Positions 33,714-41,725 of a stretch of DNA of 64,000 nt are shown here, in pieces. Origin of the DNA: JAMZMI01 sp964353015 (GTDB taxonomy: Bacteria; Bacteroidota; Bacteroidia; Cytophagales; Cyclobacteriaceae); contig CAYGUA010000027.1 of the NCBI GenBank assembly GCA_964353015.1, positions 15,210 to 79,209 of the forward strand, in the 5' to 3' direction. Position 1 is the stretch's first letter. Every line of letters begins with the position of its first letter. Position numbers and translations under genes: made by a program. Under the pieces are notes generated by a model. That model saw nothing but the letters and a program-made list of their open reading frames with translations. It searched no databases and was not told the DNA's origin.

Positions 33714-34432
33714 TGAGAATTGCACTCATTGGATATGGTAAGATGGGAAAAGCCATCGAGGCACTGGCGCTAGAAGGTGGTCATGAGATTTCAAAAATTA
33801 TCGATGCAGATAATGCTAATGAAATAACTCAAATCACAAAAGAGAATACTGATGTAGCCATTGAATTTTCACAGCCTTCTACGGCTTATCAAAACATCAA
33901 TACATTAGTTGGTAACGGGGTAACCACTATTGCAGGTACCACTGGTTGGCTAGATAAATATGATGAAATTGCCGCACTCTGCATAAGCAAAGGAGGAACG
34001 TTTCTATATGCATCCAACTACAGCATTGGTGTTAATCTCTTTTTCGAATTAAATAAATGGTTGGCAGAAAAGATGGCCAACATTGGAAATTTTAAAATCG
34101 AAATGGAGGAAATACATCATACGGAAAAAAAAGATTCCCCAAGCGGAACAGCGATAACTTTAGCTGAAGGAATCATCGCGAAGAATCCAAAGATTGAAGG
34201 ATGGATCAACGAAGCTTCTGAAGATGAATCAAATATTGGCATAATATCACTACGTGAACCAGGAGTTCCAGGTACGCATACAATAAACTACTTCTCCCCT
34301 TTGGAAAGTATTGAAATCAAACACACGGCGCACGACAGAAAAGTTTTTGCAAATGGTGTAATAAAAGTGGCTGAATGGATCACTAACCAATCAGGTGTAT
34401 TAACTATGGAAGATTTTATAAAACAATCATAA
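33713..34432 (+). CDS. dapB: 4-Hydroxy-tetrahydrodipicolinate reductase
   Basis: This 239-residue enzyme of lysine and diaminopimelate synthesis reduces hydroxy-tetrahydrodipicolinate with NAD(P)H. Seen are the nucleotide site IGYGKMGKAIE, AGTTGWLDK, the catalytic EIHHTEKKDSPSGTAITLAEG (HH and the lysine) and the substrate-side REPGVPGTHTINYF. The protein is shorter than the enterobacterial form, as is usual in Bacteroidota. It overlaps its upstream neighbour by one base and abuts lepB exactly. Confidence 0.95.
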   Translation: MRIALIGYGKMGKAIEALALEGGHEISKIIDADNANEITQITKENTDVAIEFSQPSTAYQNINTLVGNGVTTIAGTTGWLDKYDEIAALCISKGGTFLYASNYSIGVNLFFELNKWLAEKMANIGNFKIEMEEIHHTEKKDSPSGTAITLAEGIIAKNPKIEGWINEASEDESNIGIISLREPGVPGTHTINYFSPLESIEIKHTAHDRKVFANGVIKVAEWITNQSGVLTMEDFIKQS

Positions 34433-35908
34433 ATGTATTTCAACGATTTCAGTGTCACATTTACTGTGCTATTTCTTTTGGGATGGTATGTATGTCAAGC
34501 AATAGCCTATTACAAGTTTTTTGAAAAAGCTGGAGAACAAGGCTGGATTGGCCTGGTGCCATTTTACAATTATTATGTTCACATGAAGATTATTGGCAGA
34601 CCAACATGGTGGGTGCTATTACTTTTTGTGCCTGTAGTCAATTTCTTTATTGCATTAACCATTCATCTTGACTTACTCAAATCATTTGGTCGATATTCTT
34701 ATTTTGATCAGTCTGTGGGAGTGATATTCGCGCCTTTTTATATGGTATATATTGCTTTCTCAAACGCAGCATATCAGGGCAAAGCGACAGAAATGCCGAA
34801 AAGGAAAAGAACTGTTTCTCAGGAATGGTTTGAAGCCATTGTTTTCGCAGTATTCGCAGCTACTTTTATTAGATGGGTTTTTATGGAAGCCTATGTAATA
34901 CCTACTCCATCGATGGAAAAGTCATTATTGGTAGGTGATTTCTTATTTGTAAGCAAAATCAATTACGGACCAAGAACTCCCAAAACACCACTTCAGATTC
35001 CTTTAACTCATGCTAAGATTTGGGGTACCGAGTTACCATCCTATATTGAATCCATTCAGCTTCCTCAGCTAAGATTACCTTCTCTGAGTAAAGTTGAGCG
35101 CAATGATGTGGTAGTATTTAACTATCCGGCAAATGATTCATACAATCAAAGACCTGATGGCGGTTACCATCCTTTGGATCTTAAAACGCATTATATTAAA
35201 AGATGTGTGGCAGTGGCTGGTGACACGATTGAAGTAAGAAAGGGTCAAGTTTATATCAATGGTGAACCAGGAGAAAATCCTGAATTGATGCAATACAATT
35301 ATTTCATCAAAGCGAATCAAATAGTGAGTGATCACAATTGGAGAAAAATCATTGATAAATATGATATAGCAAGAGATCTGCGACCGATCAAACTTCAAGG
35401 AGGAATTACTTCCTTTTTAGCAATGACGACATCTGAAGTTGCCAGCGAACTAGAAAAGCTTGATTTCATTGAAAGCGTAACAAAACAACTACGAGATTCA
35501 GCTCAAGTGGAACAGGACATTTTCCCGAATTCACTGTATTACCCGTGGAATGCAGATAATTTCGGCCCATTAGAAATCCCATTCAGAGGATTAACAATTC
35601 CAGTTGATGAATATTCAATGGCCAAATTCGGATCTACAATAGAAAATTATGAGGATTTGGATGACGTGAAAATCGAATTAGACAAATTGTTTATCGACGG
35701 TCAGGAAGTTTCATCCTATACATTTTCAAAAGATTATTACTTCATGATGGGTGATAACAGACACAACTCTGCCGATTCTCGCTATTGGGGATTTGTACCA
35801 GAAGACTATGTCGTTGGTGAAGCTTCGTTTATTTGGATGTCACTTGACGAAACCAAACCTTTCTTGAGAAAAATCAGATGGGATAGGCTATTTAAAGGAA
35901 TAGATTAA
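34433..35908 (+). CDS. lepB: Signal peptidase I with N-terminal membrane extension
   Basis: This 491-residue protein cleaves signal peptides of exported proteins. The catalytic domain starts after about 130 residues: S160 in PTPSMEKSL is the nucleophile and K256 in HYIKRCVAVAGD the general base; FMMGDNRHNSADSRYWGFV forms the late conserved box. The first 120 residues add three membrane segments (about 8-28, 58-80 and 93-112), an extension seen in Bacteroidota LepB. A roughly 140-residue insertion (about 285-425) separates the K256 region from the last box. It is the last gene of the parA operon. Confidence 0.93.
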   Translation: MYFNDFSVTFTVLFLLGWYVCQAIAYYKFFEKAGEQGWIGLVPFYNYYVHMKIIGRPTWWVLLLFVPVVNFFIALTIHLDLLKSFGRYSYFDQSVGVIFAPFYMVYIAFSNAAYQGKATEMPKRKRTVSQEWFEAIVFAVFAATFIRWVFMEAYVIPTPSMEKSLLVGDFLFVSKINYGPRTPKTPLQIPLTHAKIWGTELPSYIESIQLPQLRLPSLSKVERNDVVVFNYPANDSYNQRPDGGYHPLDLKTHYIKRCVAVAGDTIEVRKGQVYINGEPGENPELMQYNYFIKANQIVSDHNWRKIIDKYDIARDLRPIKLQGGITSFLAMTTSEVASELEKLDFIESVTKQLRDSAQVEQDIFPNSLYYPWNADNFGPLEIPFRGLTIPVDEYSMAKFGSTIENYEDLDDVKIELDKLFIDGQEVSSYTFSKDYYFMMGDNRHNSADSRYWGFVPEDYVVGEASFIWMSLDETKPFLRKIRWDRLFKGID

Positions 35909-35909
35909 T

Positions 35910-36068
35910 CTATTTCACATAAGCCACTATCATAAATAATAACATGAAGAAAACCGCCCCAGCGGCCATCAACACAAGCATTGATAAAAATCCCTTCACT
36001 TTATTGGTACGCTCAGATTGCTGTTCGTAGATATTATAGTAATAATAATCATTCTTATCAATGTCCAT
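35910..36068 (-). CDS. Small membrane protein with a tyrosine-rich N-terminus (52 residues)
   Basis: This frame starts at ATG 36068 and ends at a TAG that begins 2 bp from the lepB stop. The product opens MDIDKNDYYYYNIYEQQ, has a basic patch (RTNKVKG) and one membrane segment at about 27-49 ending AYVK. The mix of polar head, positive patch and hydrophobic helix is coherent and typical of a real small membrane protein. No family is recognised. It is convergent with lepB and in line with ung, 77 bp upstream of it on this strand. Confidence 0.5.
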   Translation of the reverse strand: MDIDKNDYYYYNIYEQQSERTNKVKGFLSMLVLMAAGAVFFMLLFMIVAYVK

Positions 36069-36145
36069 ATTTGAAAAAGCTAGAAGTGTAGAGTTCAGTT
36101 ATATACCTCAAGATAAGTTAAGGTAACTCAGTTAAAAAAAACATC

Positions 36146-36808
36146 TCACCAATCGATCGTTTGTTTTCCTAATTGCTGAAGAAAAATGTTTGTCTTAGAA
36201 AATGGTTTACTCCCAAAAAATCCACGGTGAGCCGCAAATGGTGAAGGATGAGGACTGGAAATTATAAAATGACGATTGGTATCAATGACCTCACCTTTTT
36301 TCTGTGCATAAGCACCCCATAAGATAAATATCAATTTTTCTTTTTGATTAGATAATTCCTTTATAACCGCATCAGTAAACTGCTCCCAACCATTGTTTTG
36401 ATGGGAACCCGGCTGTTTGGCTTTCACAGTTAAAGTAGCATTTAATAACAACACTCCTTGCTTCGCCCATCTTTCCAAACTTCCATGAGGTGGTATCTCT
36501 TTACCCAAATCGTTTTTAAGCTCTTTGAATATATTCAAAAGCGAGGGAGGCATTGGTACACCCTCCGCCACAGAAAAGCACAAACCATTGGCCTGACCGT
36601 CTCCATGATAAGGATCCTGCCCTATCACCACAACCTTTACCTGATCTACAGGGCAAAAATCAAAAGCTCTGAAAATCTGACTGCCTGGCGGATAAACTTT
36701 ACCTGATTGATATTCTTGTTTAATGAATGCCACAAGTGACTGAAAATAGTCTTTCTTGAACTCCTGTTCCATCAAATATTTCCATGATGGTTCAATTTTT
36801 ACATCCAT
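36146..36808 (-). CDS. ung: Uracil-DNA glycosylase
   Basis: This 220-residue family 1 enzyme removes uracil from DNA. Seen are the water-activating motif GQDPYHG (D65), the uracil pocket GLCFSV, LLNATLTVKAKQPGSHQNNGWEQFTD (stretch spanning the conserved LLLN..LTV box) and the DNA-probing loop HPSPFAAHRGFFG. Length is normal. It is divergent from apaG across 71 bp. A near-consensus -7 element (TATTTTG) lies about 45 bp upstream but is one base short. Confidence 0.96.
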   Translation of the reverse strand: MDVKIEPSWKYLMEQEFKKDYFQSLVAFIKQEYQSGKVYPPGSQIFRAFDFCPVDQVKVVVIGQDPYHGDGQANGLCFSVAEGVPMPPSLLNIFKELKNDLGKEIPPHGSLERWAKQGVLLLNATLTVKAKQPGSHQNNGWEQFTDAVIKELSNQKEKLIFILWGAYAQKKGEVIDTNRHFIISSPHPSPFAAHRGFFGSKPFSKTNIFLQQLGKQTIDW

Positions 36809-36879
36809 ATTTTGAAACTTTTTTTAAGATTGTTGGCAAAATAAGAAAAGACTTCTAAATTTCTTTCTTCAAATCAAAG

Positions 36880-37266
36880 ATGGTAGCAGATATAACAAAA
36901 GGAATCCGTGTTTCAGTAGAAACTGAATATCAGCAGGAGTATTCAAATCCTGCTCAGAAGCATTTTGTTTTCACGTACCAGATCACCATTGAAAACCTCA
37001 GTGACAAAACCATACAACTTCTATCAAGACATTGGGACATTGTAGATCTTACTTTCCCGAATAGAGAGATTGAAGGAGAAGGTGTAATTGGGAAACAGCC
37101 AATCATCGAACCAGGTCAGATGCATCAATATGTATCGGGTTGCAATCTGAAATCAGGTTTAGGTAAAATGTCTGGATATTATACAATGGAAAGAATGGTG
37201 GACGGTAAGCGCTTCTCAGTGAAAATCCCACAATTCGATATGGTAGTCCCATTCAAGCTAAATTAA
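36880..37266 (+). CDS. apaG: ApaG domain protein
   Basis: This 128-residue protein consists of one ApaG fold, with HFVFTYQITIENLSDKTIQLLSRHW, EGEGVIGKQPIIEPGQMHQYVSG and GKMSGYYTMER. ApaG is linked by genetics to Co2+/Mg2+ tolerance and diadenosine nucleotide metabolism; the molecular role is unclear, and a related fold occurs in eukaryotic F-box proteins. It is full length. The methyltransferase gene follows after 2 bp. Confidence 0.93.
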   Translation: MVADITKGIRVSVETEYQQEYSNPAQKHFVFTYQITIENLSDKTIQLLSRHWDIVDLTFPNREIEGEGVIGKQPIIEPGQMHQYVSGCNLKSGLGKMSGYYTMERMVDGKRFSVKIPQFDMVVPFKLN

Positions 37267-37268
37267 TC

Positions 37269-38036
37269 TTGGGGCCTTCCCTATTCACGATCAAATCTTA
37301 TATTCAATTTAAAATTCGAGCCAAAAATGCACATGGTTTGCATTCGCCTTTCGTTTACGATTTATACCAAGCGGTAATTGAATCTGCCAAGAATTCTTAT
37401 GAAAAAAGGCTAAAAGACATTCGGGAATTTGTGTTCTCATCAAACGAGATCATTCAATATACAGACCCAAAATCAAAGATCATAAAACAAGAAGTACTCA
37501 GCAAATGGGCTAAGCGGGTCACTTCAAGTTTAAAATTCAGTCGATTTCTGATCCGATTGATTGATTTTCTTGATGCGAAGACAGTTTTGGAAACAGGTAC
37601 GGCCGCTGGCATAAATGCTGTTTCAATGACCTTATCGAAATCAAATGAAATTATCACTTTGGAAGGCTCGCATGAAATTGCAAGTGTAGCACAAAGAACT
37701 ATTGATGCAATCGCTAAATCCAAAGTTCAAATCATAGAAGGAGATGTTCGTTCAACTTTTGCTTCCGCTCTTCAAAAACATAAACCTGATTTAGTTTTTC
37801 TTGATGCTGATCATCGCAGTGAAACAATTATGTTTTACATGGAAGAAATTTCAAAAATGAAAGTTCTGCCTCAATGCATTCTTATCCATGACATTTATTG
37901 GTCGAAAGATATGAATCAGGCATGGTTGAAACTCGTGAAAAACGCCGCATATCCCTTAACCATTGATCTATTTGAGGTCGGTTTGATCTTTCCACATTTT
38001 CCTTCTGAAAAACAGCATTTTCAGATCAAATTTTGA
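37269..38036 (+). CDS. Class I SAM-dependent methyltransferase
   Basis: This protein of about 255 residues has an N-terminal helical part (KNAHGLHSPFVYDLYQAVI) and a Rossmann methyltransferase domain of the O-methyltransferase type: VLETGTAAGINAVSM (SAM loop), ITLEGSHEIA (acidic residue after strand 2), EGDVRSTF and DLVFLDADHRSETI. The substrate cannot be told. No ATG lies near the start; the TTG at 37269, directly behind apaG, is taken, and an internal start would cut the conserved HGLHSPFVY part. It is probably co-transcribed with apaG. Confidence 0.78.
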   Translation: MGPSLFTIKSYIQFKIRAKNAHGLHSPFVYDLYQAVIESAKNSYEKRLKDIREFVFSSNEIIQYTDPKSKIIKQEVLSKWAKRVTSSLKFSRFLIRLIDFLDAKTVLETGTAAGINAVSMTLSKSNEIITLEGSHEIASVAQRTIDAIAKSKVQIIEGDVRSTFASALQKHKPDLVFLDADHRSETIMFYMEEISKMKVLPQCILIHDIYWSKDMNQAWLKLVKNAAYPLTIDLFEVGLIFPHFPSEKQHFQIKF

Positions 38037-38074
38037 TGCTTGTTCGTTCGTTTACAATTTCGAAGGCATTTACC

Positions 38075-38082
38075 TATTTTTG
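38075..38082 (+). promoter_or_regulatory. Promoter -7 element before the coiled-coil membrane protein gene
   Basis: TATTTTTG matches TAnnTTTG, 20 bp upstream of ATG 38103. It excludes a TTG-initiated extension as start. Confidence 0.45.
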
Positions 38083-38102
38083 TGGCCACAAATAAACAGC
38101 GA

Positions 38103-39023
38103 ATGGAATCTCAGGAACCAAACAATCAAATCACCAAAAAAAATAAAGATCTAACACCTTACTTCATTGTAATAGCCCTGGCATTAATTGGAGTTATCGC
38201 TTTTTATTATTTTCAAAACGAAAAACTTGAAGAGGAGAAAGTTGCTCAGCAACTAGAACTCGACAATACATTACTCCAGCTTGATTCAATATCTACTCAG
38301 CTTAACAATAAGATATTGACCATTTCCCAGCTGGGAGGTGAGATTGATACTTTGCTTAAAGTGCAAGCTCAATTAGAAGAAGATAAGAAAAATCTGATTC
38401 GTCAGAGAAACAGCGAGCGAAACTATGCCCATTCACTAAAAGACAAGGTAGATGGATATCAGGAGCTTTTGTTAGCCAAGGATGAAGAAATCAAACAGTT
38501 GAGAAAGTTGGCTGAGGAACTCATGACTGAAAATACAGAGCTCAAGGAGGAAAAAGAAATTTTAAGTCAGTCAATTGAAAACATCAATCAACAAAAGGCG
38601 CAATTAGAGGAAAAAGTCACTTTTGCTTCACGCTTAAAAGTTGAAGGGCTGAAAGTGTTTGCCGTGAGTTCAAGTAGAAAAGAGCGCGAAAGTGAATTCA
38701 AAAACAGACATATAGATCAAATAAAAATCATGTTTACTGTTGCGGAAAACAGCGTAGCTCCGATAGAGGGGAAAGAGCTTTTGATTCGCGTTGTGGCTCC
38801 TGATGGAAATGTGTTGTTTGATGTGGCTCGTGGGTCTGGTTCATTTACTTTCGAAGGAAGAGAGATGTTCTTCACTCAAAAGCAAGAAATTCTTTACGAT
38901 AAAAAAAATCAGGAAGTAACACTTTTCTATAAAAAAGGAAGCGAGTATGCGATAGGCAAACATATTGTGGAAGTTTATACGGACGACTATTTGATGGGAA
39001 AAGGTGGATTTGAAGTTCAGTAA
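38103..39023 (+). CDS. Single-span membrane protein with a long coiled coil
   Basis: This 306-residue protein has a short polar N-terminus, one membrane segment (about 18-37), a heptad-rich coiled coil (about 40-185, full of Glu, Lys, Gln and Leu) and a compact C-terminal domain (about 190-306) with strands such as LLIRVVAPDGNVLFD and HIVEVYTDDYLMGKGGFEV. Topology suggests a periplasmic stalk with a beta-rich head. Proteins of this shape occur in Bacteroidota without a named function. It stands alone between its promoter and the repeat-rich intergenic region. Confidence 0.65.
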   Translation: MESQEPNNQITKKNKDLTPYFIVIALALIGVIAFYYFQNEKLEEEKVAQQLELDNTLLQLDSISTQLNNKILTISQLGGEIDTLLKVQAQLEEDKKNLIRQRNSERNYAHSLKDKVDGYQELLLAKDEEIKQLRKLAEELMTENTELKEEKEILSQSIENINQQKAQLEEKVTFASRLKVEGLKVFAVSSSRKERESEFKNRHIDQIKIMFTVAENSVAPIEGKELLIRVVAPDGNVLFDVARGSGSFTFEGREMFFTQKQEILYDKKNQEVTLFYKKGSEYAIGKHIVEVYTDDYLMGKGGFEVQ

Positions 39024-39053
39024 ATTCACTTTTTTATAAATCACCTCCTAATT

Positions 39054-39366
39054 ATTTCACCCCTTCGGGGTTTGGACATGTTAAATCACGATTTCTATAA
39101 TAATGACATCCTTTCAGGATTTGAAAGAAATATCCAATCGATAAGGCATTAAATAAATCTCGAAGGGATGAAACTTTAAAACGCCTAAATGGCAAAGTAC
39201 AAACCTTGAAAGACTGAAATCATCAACAATCGAAATTCAATAACATAAAAATCCTGTCACAAAATTGTGAGCAAGAAAAATTAAAAAGTTATGAGCAAAA
39301 TCCCGAAGGGATGAAACTAATATAACCAGGATAAAGGATGAGCCCTAAACCCTGAAAGGGTGAAAT
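39054..39366. repeat. Cluster of six short hairpin-type intergenic repeats
   Basis: Six copies of a motif near CCCGAAGGGATGAAAC lie in 310 bp. Reverse copies are at 39054-39072 and 39104-39120; forward copies at 39161-39174, 39204-39220, 39304-39317 and 39352-39366. The third and fifth share 14 identical bases (CGAAGGGATGAAAC). Where intact, the CCC..GAA..GGG core folds into a tiny hairpin. Similar stretches are scattered in other Bacteroidota intergenic regions in my recollection, but I cannot name the family. Spacing is irregular, which excludes a CRISPR array. Confidence 0.6.
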
Positions 39367-39435
39367 TCCCCTACTACGCCCTATTAAAAACAGGAATTTG
39401 AATCAAGAACAGGACATTATTTTAATACTTGAATT

Positions 39436-39513
39436 GCGTCAGGGATAGTAGCGGAAAGCCCACAGCCAGTGATAAGTGGCGAGGACTTGAAGTGAATAGC
39501 CCGCCCGGACGCC
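39436..39513 (+). ncRNA. Candidate structured RNA upstream of rpsF
   Basis: GCGTC (39436-39440) pairs with GACGC (39508-39512); GGG (39442-39444) pairs with CCC (39504-39506) on the same helix; GCCA (39465-39468) and TGGC (39477-39480) form an inner hairpin. Inside are two related segments, GTAGCGGAAAGCCC and GAAGTGAATAGCCC. GC content is well above the flanking DNA. I recall similar GGGATAGTAGCGGAAAGCC stretches in many Bacteroidota, possibly the Flavo-1 RNA motif, but this is unverified. It lies 70 bp before the rpsF -7 element. Confidence 0.5.
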
Positions 39514-39584
39514 CAAATTATCCTCCGAACCAAGTTAAACTCATAAAGAATTGACTCAAATGTGTATTCTTATGATATTTTTCC

Positions 39585-39592
39585 TAATTTTG
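39585..39592 (+). promoter_or_regulatory. Promoter -7 element of the rpsF-rpsR-rplI operon
   Basis: TAATTTTG matches TAnnTTTG, 29 bp before the rpsF start codon. No -33 element is evident at the usual spacing. Confidence 0.55.
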
Positions 39593-39621
39593 CAGTTCGA
39601 AAAAATTTTAAGTAAAACACA

Positions 39622-39990
39622 ATGACTAAAAATTACGAGACAGTATTCATTTTAACTCCCGTTTTGTCTGAAGCCCAGATGAAGGATGCTGTCGAAAAAT
39701 TCAAAGGTATCCTTGTAGAACAAGGTGCGAAAATGGTTAATGAAGAGATTTGGGGCCTAAAAAAACTGGCTTATCCAATCATGCACAAGACCACTGGTTT
39801 TTACAACCTTTTTGAATTTGAGGCAGAAACATCCGTAGTTGCTAAGCTAGAGACAGAATACAGAAGGGATGAGAAGGTAATGAGGTTCCTTACTACCGTA
39901 CTTGACAAACACTCATTGGCATATAATGCCAAGCGAAGAAGTGGCGCATTTAAGAAAAAAGAAGTTAAAGAGGAGGCAAAAGCAGCATGA
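39622..39990 (+). CDS. rpsF: Ribosomal protein bS6
   Basis: This 122-residue small-subunit protein has the S6 ferredoxin-like fold: NYETVFILTPVLSEAQMKDAV, WGLKKLAYPIMHKTTGFYNLFEF and EYRRDEKVMRFLTTVLDKH. It binds 16S rRNA together with bS18, encoded next. The C-terminal tail is Lys/Glu/Ala-rich. Its stop overlaps the rpsR start by 4 bp (ATGA). Confidence 0.97.
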   Translation: MTKNYETVFILTPVLSEAQMKDAVEKFKGILVEQGAKMVNEEIWGLKKLAYPIMHKTTGFYNLFEFEAETSVVAKLETEYRRDEKVMRFLTTVLDKHSLAYNAKRRSGAFKKKEVKEEAKAA

Positions 39991-40238
39991 CACTACAGAA
40001 CGAACCAATTAACAGAGAGCAGAAAAAAGACAAATACTGCCGATTCAAGAAAAATGGAATCAAATACATAGACTACAAGGACGAAAAATTCCTTTTGTCT
40101 TTTGTAAATGAGCAAGGCAAACTTCTTCCGAGAAGACTTACTGGCACTAGCCTTAAGTTTCAAAGAAAAGTAGGACAAGCTGTAAAAAGAGCTCGTCACA
40201 TTGCTTTACTTCCTTATGTTACTGACTCTTTAAAATAA
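39987..40238 (+). CDS. rpsR: Ribosomal protein bS18
   Basis: This 83-residue protein partners bS6 in the platform of the 30S subunit. Seen are KYCRFKKNGIKYIDYKD, GKLLPRRLTGTSLKFQRKV and AVKRARHIALLPY, all typical of S18. It is somewhat longer at the N-terminus than the enterobacterial form. It overlaps rpsF and precedes rplI by 7 bp. Confidence 0.97.
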   Translation: MTLQNEPINREQKKDKYCRFKKNGIKYIDYKDEKFLLSFVNEQGKLLPRRLTGTSLKFQRKVGQAVKRARHIALLPYVTDSLK

Positions 40239-40245
40239 TAGCGAG

Positions 40246-40686
40246 ATGGACATCATATTAAAAGAAGACATCAAAGGGCTTGGCTACAAAAATGATATTG
40301 TGAGCGTAAAGCCGGGCTATGGTAGAAACTACCTTATCCCACAAGGATTCGCTATTATCGCGAACAAGGTGAACACGAAAATGATCACTGAAAACGTGAG
40401 ACAAGCTGCTCACAAAGCTGAGAAAATGAAAGCTGATGCACAAGAAATAGCTGATAAGCTGACTAGCATCACGCTTGAAATCAAAACTAAAGCCGGTGAA
40501 TCAGGTAAAATCTTTGGCGCTGTAACAGCACTACAAGTATCTGACTCATTGAAACTTCAAGGATTTGATATTGACAGAAAGAAAATTTCTTTAGGTACTA
40601 TTAAGGATCTAGGTGAATACACCGCTGAAATCGATCTTCACAAATCAGTAAAGGCAGAAATAAAACTAAGTGTCGTTTCTGAATAA
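40246..40686 (+). CDS. rplI: Ribosomal protein bL9
   Basis: This 146-residue large-subunit protein has the N-terminal domain DIILKEDIKGLGYKNDIVSVKPGYGRNYLIPQG, the connecting helix (about 45-75) and the C-terminal rRNA-binding domain with SGKIFGAVTALQVSDSL. It ends the conserved rpsF-rpsR-rplI operon, followed by a terminator. Confidence 0.97.
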   Translation: MDIILKEDIKGLGYKNDIVSVKPGYGRNYLIPQGFAIIANKVNTKMITENVRQAAHKAEKMKADAQEIADKLTSITLEIKTKAGESGKIFGAVTALQVSDSLKLQGFDIDRKKISLGTIKDLGEYTAEIDLHKSVKAEIKLSVVSE

Positions 40687-40707
40687 TATCTGAAAAGAAT
40701 AATATTG

Positions 40708-40738
40708 AAACCCTGTCCATTATGGTCAGGGTTTTTTT
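40708..40738 (+). terminator. Rho-independent terminator after rplI
   Basis: AAACCCTGTCC (40708-40718) pairs with GGTCAGGGTTT (40724-40734) with one mismatch, followed by a run of seven T. It ends the ribosomal protein operon. An ATG directly at its end is therefore unlikely to be the start of the next gene. Confidence 0.85.
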
Positions 40739-40762
40739 ATGCTTAATGCTAAATTACCTCCT

Positions 40763-41725
40763 ATGTTCAAATTGGATTTTGATATTCCTGTAAACTCCAA
40801 GCTGATCAATCATCAAGACCAGATTGTGAGCATCGGATCGTGTTTTTCTGATAATATCGGAAGCAAACTGAAAACATACAAATTCAAAGTTCTGGCTAAT
40901 CCATTCGGAACACTTTTTAACCCTCATTCAATTTTCAAAGTACTTTCAGGACAATTAGATCCATATGATATCATTGAAAATCAAGGAATATTCTATCATT
41001 GGGACACACATGGTGAAGTTTCATCTCTTGTTAAAAATGACTTACCCAAAATCATAGAGGAAAAAATCACAGCGCTTCGACAAGCGCTAAAATCATGTGA
41101 ATGGTTAATTATAACCCTTGGCACCTCCTATATTTACACACATAAATCCACGAATAAAATTGTAGGCAATTGTCACAAGTTCCCGCAATTTGACTTCACC
41201 AAGTCGCTACTCAGGGTAGACGATATTACCGGTCAATTTCAATCTTGCATCGACATTCTCAGAAAATCAAATCCTGAGATTAAAGTAATACTTACTGTCA
41301 GTCCTGTCCGGCACACAAAAGATGGACTACATGAAAATAACATCAGTAAAGGCATACTTCATCAGGCTGTATCTGAAATAATCGCAACTCACCAAAACAC
41401 TTGGTATTTCCCTAGTTACGAAATACTCATTGATGAATTGCGTGATTATCGTTTTTATAAAGAAGACATGATCCATCCTTCTGATCAGGCTGTGGAATAT
41501 ATTTGGGATAAATTTAAAAGGTGTTTCATAGATGCTGAGAGTAATCTTTTTATTGATGATTGGAATAAAATATTGATAGCCTTATCTCATCGAGCATTTC
41601 ATCCTACTTCGGTTAAACACCAAAAATTTATTCTTAACCTGATTAAAAAACTAGAGCAATACGCATCCAAGATTAATGTAGAACAGGAAATAGAAATACT
41701 CAATAATCAGTTGATGAGGAAATGA
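40763..41725 (+). CDS. GSCFA domain protein (SGNH hydrolase-like)
   Basis: This 320-residue GSCFA family protein is named for its start motif, here VSIGSCFSDNIGSKLKTYKF; NPFGTLFNPHSI, WLIITLGTSYIY, KVILTVSPVRHTKDG and YRFYKEDMIHPSDQAVEYIW follow. The blocks correspond to the GDS(L)-like SGNH hydrolase fold, with a Ser in GSCFS and an Asp-x-x-His in DMIHPS. The substrate is not known to me; an esterase acting on polysaccharide or peptidoglycan is possible. I start at 40763 since an ATG at 40739 lies in the terminator's T run. It overlaps the next gene by 4 bp. Confidence 0.85.
   Translation: MFKLDFDIPVNSKLINHQDQIVSIGSCFSDNIGSKLKTYKFKVLANPFGTLFNPHSIFKVLSGQLDPYDIIENQGIFYHWDTHGEVSSLVKNDLPKIIEEKITALRQALKSCEWLIITLGTSYIYTHKSTNKIVGNCHKFPQFDFTKSLLRVDDITGQFQSCIDILRKSNPEIKVILTVSPVRHTKDGLHENNISKGILHQAVSEIIATHQNTWYFPSYEILIDELRDYRFYKEDMIHPSDQAVEYIWDKFKRCFIDAESNLFIDDWNKILIALSHRAFHPTSVKHQKFILNLIKKLEQYASKINVEQEIEILNNQLMRK

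Noticed and set aside
39054..39366. CRISPR-like array
   Set aside because: Repeats are short, in both orientations, unevenly spaced, and no cas gene is near.
40739..40762. Upstream ATG for the GSCFA protein
   Set aside because: It starts at the last bases of the rplI terminator T run; ATG 40763 gives the normal family N-terminus.
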